This document shows, in pieces, positions 52,478 through 61,374 of a stretch of 64,000 nt of DNA. Location: contig NZ_CP021377.1 of the NCBI RefSeq assembly GCF_002157895.1, positions 1,116,001 through 1,180,000 on the forward strand. Reading direction: 5' to 3'. The position numbers were made by a program, and so were the translations under genes. The DNA comes from Oceanisphaera profunda. GTDB taxonomy: Bacteria > Pseudomonadota > Gammaproteobacteria > Enterobacterales > Aeromonadaceae. Within the stretch, counting starts at the first letter, position 1. Each line of letters begins with the position of its first letter. The notes under the pieces were generated by a model. That model was not told the origin of the DNA. It did no database searches and saw only the letters and a list, made by a program, of their open reading frames with translations.

Positions 52478-53544
52478 GTCGGCTTCGTTTAGCCTTGCTG
52501 TGGCTTTCGTTATTGTTAGCCGCCCCAACACAAGCGGCAGAGGAATTTTTACTACCCGCCGCTTCACCGATGCAACAGCAATTGGTTATTTACAGCGCCA
52601 CCGATTATCGCTATCTACAACCACTGCTACAGTACTTTCAGCAGCAACATCCTCAATTAGGCATCCGTTTTGTGGATCTTAATTCACAAGAGTTATACGA
52701 ACGATTTTTACAGGAATCCCCGCACTCGCCGGCGGACTTGCTGCTCAGCTCGGCCATGGATTTGCAGCTCAAACTGGTTAATGACGGTCATGCTCGTCCC
52801 TATCGCTCGGCCCGAACTTTGTCTCTGCCCAGCCAAGTACACTGGCGACACGAGCTGTTCGCTTTCACCTTCGAGCCGATACTGACCGTATTTAACCGAG
52901 AATTACTGGGTGCTCACCCGCTACCCCACAGTCGCCAACAATTATTAGCTCTATTGCGAGAAGATCCTGACCGCTTTGCCAATCGGATTATCACCTACGA
53001 TCTTGCCGCCAGCGGCGTGGGCTACCTGCTGGCCAGTCAAGATAGCCAGCAAGGGCTGATGTATGGTCGGTTATTAGAAGCCTTCGGCGGCCTTAGGGTG
53101 CAACTTGATGACAGCAGTAACGACATGCTGGAGCGCCTCGCCAACGGAGAAGCCGCCATCGGCTATAATCTGCTGGGCTCTTATGTGGCCTCGGCGTTAC
53201 CACGTTATCCCCAGTTAGTGGCAATGGCGCCCAACGACTATACCTTGATGCTGATGCGACTGGCGCTGCTCCCCAAAACCGCGCCTCACCCTACCCTTGC
53301 CGGTGAGTTCATCGATTTAATGCTGTCGGCTCAAGGTCAAGCGCTGCTGGAACAAAGCGGTCTGCATCCGCTACTGGAGCCCGATTCAGGACAACTGCGG
53401 CTCGCTATTCAGGCTCAAGGGCCGATCACGCTGATCCCACTAACGCCTGCACTGCTGCCGCCCCTGGATCCCTTGGTCAAACAGCATTTTATTGATGCTT
53501 GGTCCGGCTCGATTACCACAGCGCCGCCCAAAAGCCAGCCATAA
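52474..53544 (+). CDS. Periplasmic extracellular solute-binding protein co-operonic with tctDE
   Basis: 356 residues. The signal peptide is residues 1-21 (LALLWLSLLLAAPTQA). The mature protein has LVIYSATDYRYLQPLLQYFQ and PADLLLSSAMDLQLKLVNDGHA, then TFEPILTVFNRELL and RIITYDLAASGVGYLLA, the pattern of iron/2-aminoethylphosphonate-type ABC binding proteins (SBP family 1/6). No ABC permease or ATPase is adjacent. The ATGA overlap with tctE suggests it serves as a ligand-binding accessory to the sensor, making a three-component system. That role is inference. Confidence 0.85.
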   Translation: MSRLRLALLWLSLLLAAPTQAAEEFLLPAASPMQQQLVIYSATDYRYLQPLLQYFQQQHPQLGIRFVDLNSQELYERFLQESPHSPADLLLSSAMDLQLKLVNDGHARPYRSARTLSLPSQVHWRHELFAFTFEPILTVFNRELLGAHPLPHSRQQLLALLREDPDRFANRIITYDLAASGVGYLLASQDSQQGLMYGRLLEAFGGLRVQLDDSSNDMLERLANGEAAIGYNLLGSYVASALPRYPQLVAMAPNDYTLMLMRLALLPKTAPHPTLAGEFIDLMLSAQGQALLEQSGLHPLLEPDSGQLRLAIQAQGPITLIPLTPALLPPLDPLVKQHFIDAWSGSITTAPPKSQP

Positions 53545-53579
53545 AAAAGAGGCTTACCAGTAACGGTAAGCCTCTTTCA
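53543..53579. terminator. Bidirectional terminator between the binding-protein gene and hldE
   Basis: GAGGCTTACC / GGTAAGCCTC perfect 10-bp stem (53549-53574) with an A-run before and TTT after. Confidence 0.88.
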
Positions 53580-53602
53580 CATTTGAGCTACTTACCCAAG
53601 TA

Positions 53603-55030
53603 TTAGCCGCGAGTACGAATCGCTTGAATAATCGCGGTGGTGGAGCAGCCTTCTTCGAAGTTAAGCACTTTAACTTCGCCGCCATTGGCGGTGACTTCCT
53701 CAAAACCGGCGATATCTTCAGCTTTATAATCGCCGCCTTTCACTAATACATCCGGCAGGGTCTCGGCAATTAAGCGTTGCGGCGTATCTTCGGCAAAGGG
53801 CACGACCCAATCCACGGCACCTAAGCCCGCCAAGACCGCCATGCGGCGATCCACGGTGTTTACCGGACGGCCATCGCCTTTCAGCGCGCGTACTGAAGCA
53901 TCGGTATTTACCGCCACCACTAAGCGATCACCCAGCTTGCGCGCATGGCTCAGGTAAGACACGTGGCCGGCGTGCAAAATATCGAAACAACCGTTGGTCA
54001 TCACGATTTTCTCACCACGACGGCGCGCCGCGTCCATGACCTGCTTAAGCTGCTGTTCGGTCACTACCCCCATACCAGACTCTGGCGTGCCGTATAATAC
54101 GTTAGCCAGCTCGATGGCGGACACTGTCGAGGTGCCCAGCTTGCCAACCACTATACTGGCAGCCACGTTAGCCAACGCACAGGCTTCATCTAGGTGTAAA
54201 CCCGCCGCCAGCGCGGTCGCTAGCGTGGCAATCACCGTATCGCCGGCACCGGTAACGTCAAACACTTCATGAGCTTGGGCAGGTAAGTGCAGCTCGTGAT
54301 CATCTGCATGAATTAAGGTCATGCCGTGTTCGGAGCGAGTGACTAACAGCGCTTTAAAGTCGAATTTTTTGATCAGCTCGCGGCCACGGGCCACCAGCTC
54401 TTGTTCGTCTTTTACCTTACCCACTACCGCCTCAAACTCGGTCATATTGGGCGTGAGTAAAGTAGCACCACGATATTTTTCAAAGTCAGAACCTTTCGGG
54501 TCCACCAATACCGGCACGCCGGCTTGGTTGGCCGCCTGGATCAGCGCTCGTACTTGCGTCAGTGCGCCTTTGGCATAATCCGACAGCACTATTACCCCCG
54601 CTTGCTCTAAGGCAGTACGAGTTTTTTCGGTTAACGGCGCCGCATCGTCTGGGCCAAAGCTGTCTTCAAAGTCTAAACGCAGCAATTGCTGATTACGGCT
54701 CATCACCCGCAACTTAGTAATGGTGGGATGACTGTTTAAGCGCACAAAGTCGCACTCCACGCCCACGCCCTGCATTTTATCTTGCAAAGAGGTGGCCGCT
54801 TCATCGTTACCGGTTAAGCCCAGCAAGCGCGCTTTAGCACCCAGTGCTGCGATATTGAGCGCCACGTTGGCCGCTCCCCCTGGCCGCTCCTCGTTGTGCT
54901 CAACTTTGACAACAGGAACAGGCGCTTCCGGTGAGATGCGCATGGTAGGGCCAGACCAATAACGGTCTAACATTACATCGCCGACCACTAGCACCTTGGC
55001 GCTATCGAATTCCGGTAACTTGATCTTCAT
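53603..55030 (-). CDS. hldE: Bifunctional heptose 7-phosphate kinase / heptose 1-phosphate adenylyltransferase
   Basis: 475 residues (E. coli HldE is 477). The N-terminal PfkB kinase (1-315) has [25 protein letters not shown] and [16 protein letters not shown]. The C-terminal nucleotidyltransferase (345-475) has [16 protein letters not shown], the HxGH motif. It makes ADP-heptose for the LPS inner core. Order ygiF-glnE-hldE matches E. coli, except that an lpxL-type gene on the opposite strand sits between glnE and hldE here. Confidence 0.96.
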   Translation of the reverse strand: MKIKLPEFDSAKVLVVGDVMLDRYWSGPTMRISPEAPVPVVKVEHNEERPGGAANVALNIAALGAKARLLGLTGNDEAATSLQDKMQGVGVECDFVRLNSHPTITKLRVMSRNQQLLRLDFEDSFGPDDAAPLTEKTRTALEQAGVIVLSDYAKGALTQVRALIQAANQAGVPVLVDPKGSDFEKYRGATLLTPNMTEFEAVVGKVKDEQELVARGRELIKKFDFKALLVTRSEHGMTLIHADDHELHLPAQAHEVFDVTGAGDTVIATLATALAAGLHLDEACALANVAASIVVGKLGTSTVSAIELANVLYGTPESGMGVVTEQQLKQVMDAARRRGEKIVMTNGCFDILHAGHVSYLSHARKLGDRLVVAVNTDASVRALKGDGRPVNTVDRRMAVLAGLGAVDWVVPFAEDTPQRLIAETLPDVLVKGGDYKAEDIAGFEEVTANGGEVKVLNFEEGCSTTAIIQAIRTRG

Positions 55031-55348
55031 GGTTCCGACTCTTTTGAACAGGGGAAAGCCGAAATCTTATCACAAACGACTTTAAAACATAGCGCCCAGC
55101 GCCCTCCACCAAGCGCCGAGCTGAAGCTAAACACCCAGAACAAGCCCCCTTCCACTGCTCTTTAATTGCCAGATACAGAGACCAAATACATAAAATCAGT
55201 TAAAGACAAGACGTCTAATTAACAGAGGTTAATCTTTTTAGCTGGGCGCCGAGCGCTGGGTGCTTGGCGCTTAACTTGTGTATTGGTGGTCTTTGGCGGC
55301 TAAGTTAATTAGAATTCGGTCATTAATTGTTTATGGCGATACCTGTTT
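55031..55348. other. Intergenic region with CAAGCGCC-type repeats
   Basis: It holds two elements of the dispersed family: AGCGCCCAGCGCCCTCCACC then AAGCGCCGAGCT (55090-55122), and its inverse GCTGGGCGCCGAGCGCTGGG then TGCTTGGCGCTTA (55242-55273). They form a long inverted pair around ~120 bp. Promoters of hldE and lpxL must lie here. No gene seen. Confidence 0.55.
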
Positions 55349-56284
55349 ATGGCAATAGCTATGCGAGATTTTCGACCTTCTTCTTTTTCTTTAGCGCTAT
55401 TACATCCCCGTTACCTGTTTAACTGGCTGGGCTTGAGCCTATTGTGGCTATTAGTGACGCTGCTGCCGTGGCGTGCACAAATGGCGTTTGGCCGTAGCTT
55501 GGGCCGCTTATCGATGCGCGTACTGAAATCTCGGGTAAAGATTGCTCGGCGCAACCTTGAGTTGGCCTTGCCAGAGCTCGATGAAGCTGAACGTGAGCGC
55601 ACGCTTATTGCTAACTTTGAAAGCGTGGGGTGTGCAGTATTTGAAACCGGCATGGCCTGGTTTTGGCCCGATTGGCGGATGCGCGCCATCACGCGCATGG
55701 AAGGCACTGAGCATGTAGATACAGCCGTGGCCAATAATCAGGGCATGTTGCTGTTATCGGCGCACTTTTTAACGCTAGAGCTCAATGCGCGCCAGTTTGG
55801 TTTGTATCGCCCGGGAGTAGGCGTGTATAGACCCAACACCAATGCGGTATTGGAATACGCACAAGTGGAAGGCCGTTGCCGCTCGAATAAGTACTTGGTG
55901 GATCGTTTAAATATTAAAGGCATGCTGAAAGCGCTGCGCCAAGGCGACGCACTTTGGTACGCGCCCGATCATGACTATGGTCGTCATGCCAGTGTGTTTG
56001 TGCCCTTTTTTGCGGTAGAGCAAGCGGCGACTATTACCGGCACCGCTACGTTGGCTCGGGTGAAAAAAACCGTCACCCTGCCCTGTTTTACGCTGCGAGA
56101 GAAAGACGGCTATCGGTTATTGATCCAAGCGCCCATGGCTAACTTCCCCATTGGTGACGACATTACCGACGCCATCGCCAGCAATCAGGTGATAGAAGCG
56201 GCCATTCGGTTAGCGCCTGAGCAATATATGTGGCTACACAGACGCTTTAAAACCACACCAGAAGGCGTGCCGTATCGATACTAA
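55349..56284 (+). CDS. lpxL: Lipid A lauroyl-type acyltransferase (LpxL/LpxM family)
   Basis: 311 residues. One N-terminal membrane segment (about 22-42, LFNWLGLSLLWLLVTLLPW) is followed by the HX4E acyltransferase motif HFLTLE in LLLSAHFLTLELNARQ, then YRPNTNAVLEYAQVEGRCRS and YAPDHDYGRHASVFVPFFAVEQAATITGT. It adds a secondary acyl chain to Kdo2-lipid IVA at the inner-membrane cytoplasmic face. LpxL is favoured over LpxM by the PDHDYG block and length, but chain specificity is not certain. It is divergent from hldE, linking two LPS genes. Confidence 0.9.
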   Translation: MAIAMRDFRPSSFSLALLHPRYLFNWLGLSLLWLLVTLLPWRAQMAFGRSLGRLSMRVLKSRVKIARRNLELALPELDEAERERTLIANFESVGCAVFETGMAWFWPDWRMRAITRMEGTEHVDTAVANNQGMLLLSAHFLTLELNARQFGLYRPGVGVYRPNTNAVLEYAQVEGRCRSNKYLVDRLNIKGMLKALRQGDALWYAPDHDYGRHASVFVPFFAVEQAATITGTATLARVKKTVTLPCFTLREKDGYRLLIQAPMANFPIGDDITDAIASNQVIEAAIRLAPEQYMWLHRRFKTTPEGVPYRY

Positions 56285-56371
56285 GGGCAGCGCCCAGCAC
56301 CAAGCGCCTAGCTACAGACAGTTCTAGATAACCAAAAAAGCAGATACCGGAGCAAGTCAGGCGCGACGGCA

Positions 56372-56408
56372 TAAAAAAACACCGAGCCCACAAGTTCGGT
56401 GTTTATGT
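56372..56408 (-). terminator. Terminator of glnE
   Basis: ACACCGA / TCGGTGT-type hairpin (56380-56401), followed on the minus strand by TTTTTTTAT. Same family as the hairpins at 20631 and 44216. Confidence 0.78.
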
Positions 56409-56427
56409 TTCTGCCGGGCGCTTGGTG

Positions 56428-59292
56428 CTATGCTTTCAACCATTTCTCCCAGCTCTCCACTACCCATTCGCGCTCGGTGCACAGCTCACTGTCGGGCACG
56501 CGGCCGGGTTCGTCGAGTAGGCTTAAACGGTGGCCGCGGTTACGAATGGCGCAGTAGGCAGTTTTCAGTCGTTCGGCTTCTTGCTCATCCAATAAACCCA
56601 CCGCCACTGCCGACTCTAAGATGCGGATGTTATCGGACCAGCGGGTGAGCGCCTTGGCGTACTGATGGCTAAAGGCCAGCACCAGATATTGGGTTAAAAA
56701 TTCGATATCTACTAAGCCGCCGCTTGATTGCTTTAAATCGAACTCTTCCTCTTTAGCTTTAATAAGGTGCTCGCGCATTCTTTCGCGCATCTTGATCACT
56801 TCTTCGGCCAGCGACTGCTGATCTCGTGGCTGGCTCAGCACTTGCTGGCGGATCTCAATAAACTGCTGCTCTAAAGTGGCATCGCCGACAATAAAGCGAC
56901 TGCGTACCAGCGCTTGTTTCTCCCACACCCAAGCTTGATTCAGTAAATACTGTTGATAGGCGTCCAGTGGGCTCACCATTAAGCCAGAGTCACCGCTGGG
57001 CCGCAGACGCATATCAAGCTCATAGAGCACACCACTGGCGGTGCGGGTGCTAAACAAGTGAATAATGCGCTGAGCGAGGCGCAAGTAAAATTGGCGCACA
57101 TCTATCGGCTTAGGGCCATTGGTGTGGCCGCTCAAGTCCGATTGCTGCACAAACACCAAATCCAAGTCAGAGCTATAAGCCAGCTCAATGCCGCCCAACT
57201 TGCCGTAGGCCACCACGCCAAAGCCACGATCCGTGCTGTGCGCTAGCGCCTCTGGCACACCGTGGCGCTCGGTCATTTGTACCCAAGCTTGATTTATCAC
57301 TTCATCCACTATGGCTTCGGCCAACCAAGTTAAGTGGTCGCTCACTTTCATTAACGGCAAGGTATCGGCGATATCGGCGGCGGCGATGCGCAGCAGCTGA
57401 ATTTGCTTAAATTGGCGCAGTGCTTCCATTTGCTGCTCTACGTCTTCTTCCGGCACCCGCAGCAAAAATTGGCGCAACTCATCCCGATAGCACTCTAATG
57501 GGATAGGTTCATACAAGGTTTGCGGTAATAACAGTTCATCGAGCAAAATCGGAAAACGCGCTAATTGTTCCGCCACCAAAGAACTAGCTTCACACAAACG
57601 GAGCAATTGCTTAAGCGCGCCGGCATTTTCGACCAATAACTGTAAATAGGCAGAACGGGTGACGATATGCAGCAAAATATGCTGCACGCGGGCAAATAGC
57701 CGATTAGGAGTGTCTGTGCCGTGGATTTTATCGAGCAACACCGGCATTAGTTTATCGAGGGCTTGGCGACCTTGCGGCCCCATGGCTCGGCGCGAGTATT
57801 CGGCTTTAAAGCTCAGCAAGCCCGCCGCTAACCCGCGGGCTTTAAGCTCGCTTAAACCTTGTTCTTGCAGCAAGGGCAGTAGCTCGCTTTCATCCAGCTC
57901 AGTTTGCCAAATATCAAACCAAATTTGCGGCGCGCCTTCTTCTTCGGCTTCGGTATTATCACCAATTAAGCCCTCGAACTGGCGATGCACGCGGCTCATA
58001 GTGGCTTGTATCGCCTGATAACAGTCTTGCCAATTATCAAAGCCGGTGAGCCACGCCAAGCGCGCTTGATTCAGCTCATCAAAGGGCAGGGTTTGAGTTT
58101 GTTGATCGTCAAAGGCCTGCAAGAAATTCTCTACTCGGCGCAGCAAGCGGTAACTTTCATGTAACTGCTGGGCATCTTCGCTTGGCAAATCCCCCAGCGC
58201 TTCAATGGCGGCAAGGGCGGCGGGTAAGTGGCGCACTTGCAGTGAGGGCTCACGACCACCGCGGATCAGCTGAAATACCTGAGCAATAAATTCGATTTCA
58301 CGAATGCCACCCGCACCCAGCTTAATGTTGTCGTGCAGACCTTTGCGGCGCACTTCGGCGGCGATCATGGCTTTCATCTGGCGCAGTGAGTCAATCACGC
58401 CAAAGTCGATGTAGCGGCGAAACACAAAGGGCCTGAGCATGGCCCGCAGTTGGTCGCTGTATTGGCCTTCACCATTAATAATGCGCGCTTTCACCATGGC
58501 GTAGCGCTCCCAAGTGCGGCCATGATTTTGGTAATACTCTTCCATGGCGTTAAAGCTCACCGCCAGCGGGCCCGACTCGCCAAAGGGGCGCAGGCGCATA
58601 TCCACTCTATATACCTGACCATCCGCCGTGGTTTGATGCAGGGCATTCACCAGCTTTTGCCCGAGGCGAATAAAAAACTGCTGATTGGCCAGCTCGCGCC
58701 GCCCACCTTGGGTGACGCCGTTGTGAGGAAAGGTAAAAATCAGGTCAATATCTGACGAAAAGTTCAGCTCGCGCCCGCCCAACTTGCCCATGCCAATAAT
58801 CAACAAGGGCACCGCTTCGCCATTAGCATCGGTGGGCGTACCGACTTCATGACATAGCTTTTGGTAATACCAACGATAGGCCGCCAAAATCAGGGCATCC
58901 GCCAAGGCGGAGATATGCACAAAGCTTTCTTCTACCTCACCACCGAGCAGCATTTCCCGCCATGCGATCAACAGTAATTGCTTGCGGCGAAACTGGCGTA
59001 ACACTCTCAGCACCGTCGCTTCATCAGTCACGCCATCAAGCAAAGTCGCCAAAACGCTCGCATAATCGCCCGCGCGATCACTGTTATTAAGCTCAGTGGC
59101 ATCATCAAATTCCAGCGCTAACTCAGGCTGCTGACAGAGGCTTTGTACGGCAAAGTCGCTGCAAGCGAACAGCATTTTTAACTGGGCAGATCGCGCATCT
59201 GACACTTGCTCAACCAGCTCAGGCGCACGCTCTTTAAAACGCAGCCATTGTTTATTGGCCTGTTGTTGCAGCAAAGCGGGCATGGCAATCAT
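56428..59292 (-). CDS. glnE: Bifunctional glutamine synthetase adenylyltransferase/deadenylylase
   Basis: 954 residues (E. coli GlnE is 946). Two nucleotidyltransferase domains: the N-terminal one has GMGKLGGRELNFSSDIDLIF and removes AMP, the C-terminal one has AYGKLGGIELAYSSDLDLVF and adds AMP, each with a following helical GlnD_UR_UTase-type domain. It controls glutamine synthetase activity in response to PII and glutamine. AAGGA lies 6 bases before ATG 59292. It follows ygiF. Confidence 0.96.
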   Translation of the reverse strand: MIAMPALLQQQANKQWLRFKERAPELVEQVSDARSAQLKMLFACSDFAVQSLCQQPELALEFDDATELNNSDRAGDYASVLATLLDGVTDEATVLRVLRQFRRKQLLLIAWREMLLGGEVEESFVHISALADALILAAYRWYYQKLCHEVGTPTDANGEAVPLLIIGMGKLGGRELNFSSDIDLIFTFPHNGVTQGGRRELANQQFFIRLGQKLVNALHQTTADGQVYRVDMRLRPFGESGPLAVSFNAMEEYYQNHGRTWERYAMVKARIINGEGQYSDQLRAMLRPFVFRRYIDFGVIDSLRQMKAMIAAEVRRKGLHDNIKLGAGGIREIEFIAQVFQLIRGGREPSLQVRHLPAALAAIEALGDLPSEDAQQLHESYRLLRRVENFLQAFDDQQTQTLPFDELNQARLAWLTGFDNWQDCYQAIQATMSRVHRQFEGLIGDNTEAEEEGAPQIWFDIWQTELDESELLPLLQEQGLSELKARGLAAGLLSFKAEYSRRAMGPQGRQALDKLMPVLLDKIHGTDTPNRLFARVQHILLHIVTRSAYLQLLVENAGALKQLLRLCEASSLVAEQLARFPILLDELLLPQTLYEPIPLECYRDELRQFLLRVPEEDVEQQMEALRQFKQIQLLRIAAADIADTLPLMKVSDHLTWLAEAIVDEVINQAWVQMTERHGVPEALAHSTDRGFGVVAYGKLGGIELAYSSDLDLVFVQQSDLSGHTNGPKPIDVRQFYLRLAQRIIHLFSTRTASGVLYELDMRLRPSGDSGLMVSPLDAYQQYLLNQAWVWEKQALVRSRFIVGDATLEQQFIEIRQQVLSQPRDQQSLAEEVIKMRERMREHLIKAKEEEFDLKQSSGGLVDIEFLTQYLVLAFSHQYAKALTRWSDNIRILESAVAVGLLDEQEAERLKTAYCAIRNRGHRLSLLDEPGRVPDSELCTEREWVVESWEKWLKA

Positions 59293-59500
59293 GATTAATC
59301 CTTAATTCTTGGGTGCGGCACTGTAGATGCCCGTCTCTTCGGTGAACAGGACTTCAGCACGATTTTATGTTTTATATGCAAACCTCAGAAGCAGCAAGAA
59401 AAGCTGGCCCGTCGAAACATTCTGCTACGCAGAACCGGCGAATAAATTGCCGGCTACGAGGGCCGCGTTTCTTCTTTTACTGTTCGCTTATGGCCGCGAT

Positions 59501-60505
59501 TTAATGGCCGCCCTCGGCATATAAATAGTGGGTTAACTGCAATAATAAACGACCGTAGCGGGGGCTATAGAATAGCTCGTCCGAGAGTTTTTCCGTCTGT
59601 AATTGGGCTTGCAACCAAGTCAGCTCTTCAAGCCAAGCAACCTGTGCGGATTCCGGAGCCTTCTTATTTAACGACACCAGACTCTGCTCAACTAAGGCTA
59701 CACCGATGCGGACTTGGCCAAGCCAGTCGTCTTTTTGGTCTGTGCTGCTGAGTGCGCCCTGCTCATGATGCTGCCAATGCTCGACGCCTTGCGCGAGTCT
59801 GCTTAGCAAAGCGCGCTTATCTTGCTCTGTCTCTGGCAGTACAGTCTCAAGCAGAGCAGTGCCAGCTACTAAGGTAAGGGCTTGCAACTGCGGACCGGCG
59901 CTTAAGCCAGCTAAACAGTAACCGCGCTGCGCCTTAGATACCGCATATAAGCGTAATCCGCCCTCATGCAACAGTAGTTCTGCGAAGGCAAACATATCCG
60001 CCACCTCGCCGTTCACTAGCTCCAGCTCTAATTCTTGAATGGGATCCTGTTCTTTTCCTGCTCGAACTTCGCCGGTATCAAACGCCAGCTCAATCTCGGT
60101 CTCATTAAACTTCACTACCCAGCGTTGGCGTAAAAAGTCGGTACTGAATAACGGCTGCAAGTCGGCTTGCACTTGGGCAAGCACAAAGTCAGCAGGCCAA
60201 ATATGCGCCGGAAACAGCGCTAAATCAGGCTGGGGCTCGGCCAAGTCAACATTGTATTCCGGTCTTTGGTGCAGACCGCCCACTTGGCTACCAGCCAGCT
60301 TTACCGTTTGCTCTAACTTGCCGTTTTGATTACGAATACGCAGCCCTGCTTTCATGCGGCCCAGCGCTAAACTTGGCGTATCAAAGTAGGTGTTGGCCAG
60401 CGTTTTTTGATCGTGTTGGCAGATTTCATGCCTGGCTAGCAGTGCGGGTAAGCGACTCACCAACGCGGGTGACACCAGAAATTTCAGCTCTATCTCAGTA
60501 TTCAT
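59501..60505 (-). CDS. ygiF: CYTH-domain inorganic triphosphatase (YgiF-like, shortened C-terminus)
   Basis: 334 residues; E. coli YgiF has 433. The CYTH domain (1-200) starts with the metal-binding ExExK (EIELKF) and has TYFDTPSLALGRMKAGLRIRNQNG, KFNETEIELAFDTG and ELELVNGEV. The rest should be a CHAD domain, but only ~120 residues remain (ALLSRLAQGVEHWQHHE onwards), so it is truncated or diverged and lacks most conserved CHAD histidines. It hydrolyses tripolyphosphate. It is upstream of glnE as in E. coli. Confidence 0.88.
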   Translation of the reverse strand: MNTEIELKFLVSPALVSRLPALLARHEICQHDQKTLANTYFDTPSLALGRMKAGLRIRNQNGKLEQTVKLAGSQVGGLHQRPEYNVDLAEPQPDLALFPAHIWPADFVLAQVQADLQPLFSTDFLRQRWVVKFNETEIELAFDTGEVRAGKEQDPIQELELELVNGEVADMFAFAELLLHEGGLRLYAVSKAQRGYCLAGLSAGPQLQALTLVAGTALLETVLPETEQDKRALLSRLAQGVEHWQHHEQGALSSTDQKDDWLGQVRIGVALVEQSLVSLNKKAPESAQVAWLEELTWLQAQLQTEKLSDELFYSPRYGRLLLQLTHYLYAEGGH

Positions 60506-60672
60506 AGGCGCGATCTAAATCTCCAAACGTTTGATTCTTAATGTAAAAAATAAATAACAAGGGACAAATCCAAGAGTATTATTAAAAATGCTGTTTTCTT
60601 GCCTTTATAGTTAAGTTACCATTCGCGCCACATAGATGTATCGAGTGTTTTTTCACCGACACAGGGTTGGAC

Positions 60673-61353
60673 ATGCCAGTAAATACTATTTTGGGGCTTT
60701 TTGCTAAGTCCCCTATCAAGCCTTTGCAAAAGCATGTGGCTAAAGTACATGAAGCGGCTCAGCAGTTGGTTCCATTCTTCGACGCCATGTGGGCACGAGA
60801 TTGGGAACAAGCTGAGCTCATCCAACGCCGGATTTCTCAGCTCGAACGGGAAGCCGACGCCTTAAAACGGGAAATCCGCCTCAAACTCCCTCGCGGTCTT
60901 TTCATGCCGGTGGCACGTACCGACATGTTAGAGCTGCTCACGCAGCAAGATAAGATTGCCAATAAAGCGAAAGACATCTCAGGCCGTATTATTGGTCGCC
61001 AGATGGCTATTCCGCTGCCACTCCAAGCTGCCTTTATGGATTACCTCAGCCGGTGCCTTGATGCTACCGCGCAGGCAGCCAAAGCCATTGACGAACTCGA
61101 CGAGCTGTTAGAAACCGGCTTTAAAGGACGTGAAATGGATTTGGTCTCAGATATGATCAACCAACTTGATCGCATAGAAGATGATACCGATGTTATGCAA
61201 GCTAAGCTGCGTAAACAGCTGCATCTCATTGAGGATGGCTATAATCCTATCGATATCATGTTTTTATACAAAATCATTGAGTGGGTCGGTGAGCTGGCAG
61301 ACCAAGCCGAGCGGGTTGGTGCCCGTTTAGAGCTGATGCTGTCTCGTTCCTGA
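60673..61353 (+). CDS. DUF47/TIGR00153 PhoU-like phosphate transport accessory protein
   Basis: 226 residues, helical, PhoU-related. It begins MPVNTILGLFAKSPIKPLQKHV, then ISQLEREADALKREIRLKLPRGLFMPVARTDMLELLTQQDKIANKAKD and NQLDRIEDDTDVMQ, the TIGR00153 pattern with acidic metal-binding ExxxD motifs. It is always paired with a PiT transporter, whose activity it probably regulates. The ATG at 60673 follows AGGG by 6 bases; a TTG six bases earlier is in frame. 21 bp before pit. Confidence 0.92.
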   Translation: MPVNTILGLFAKSPIKPLQKHVAKVHEAAQQLVPFFDAMWARDWEQAELIQRRISQLEREADALKREIRLKLPRGLFMPVARTDMLELLTQQDKIANKAKDISGRIIGRQMAIPLPLQAAFMDYLSRCLDATAQAAKAIDELDELLETGFKGREMDLVSDMINQLDRIEDDTDVMQAKLRKQLHLIEDGYNPIDIMFLYKIIEWVGELADQAERVGARLELMLSRS

Positions 61354-61374
61354 GCGACATAACAAGGTATACAA

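Noticed and set aside
60616-60825. A 69-codon minus-strand ORF before the DUF47 gene
   Set aside because: It is antisense to the conserved start of the DUF47 gene and has no ribosome-binding site.
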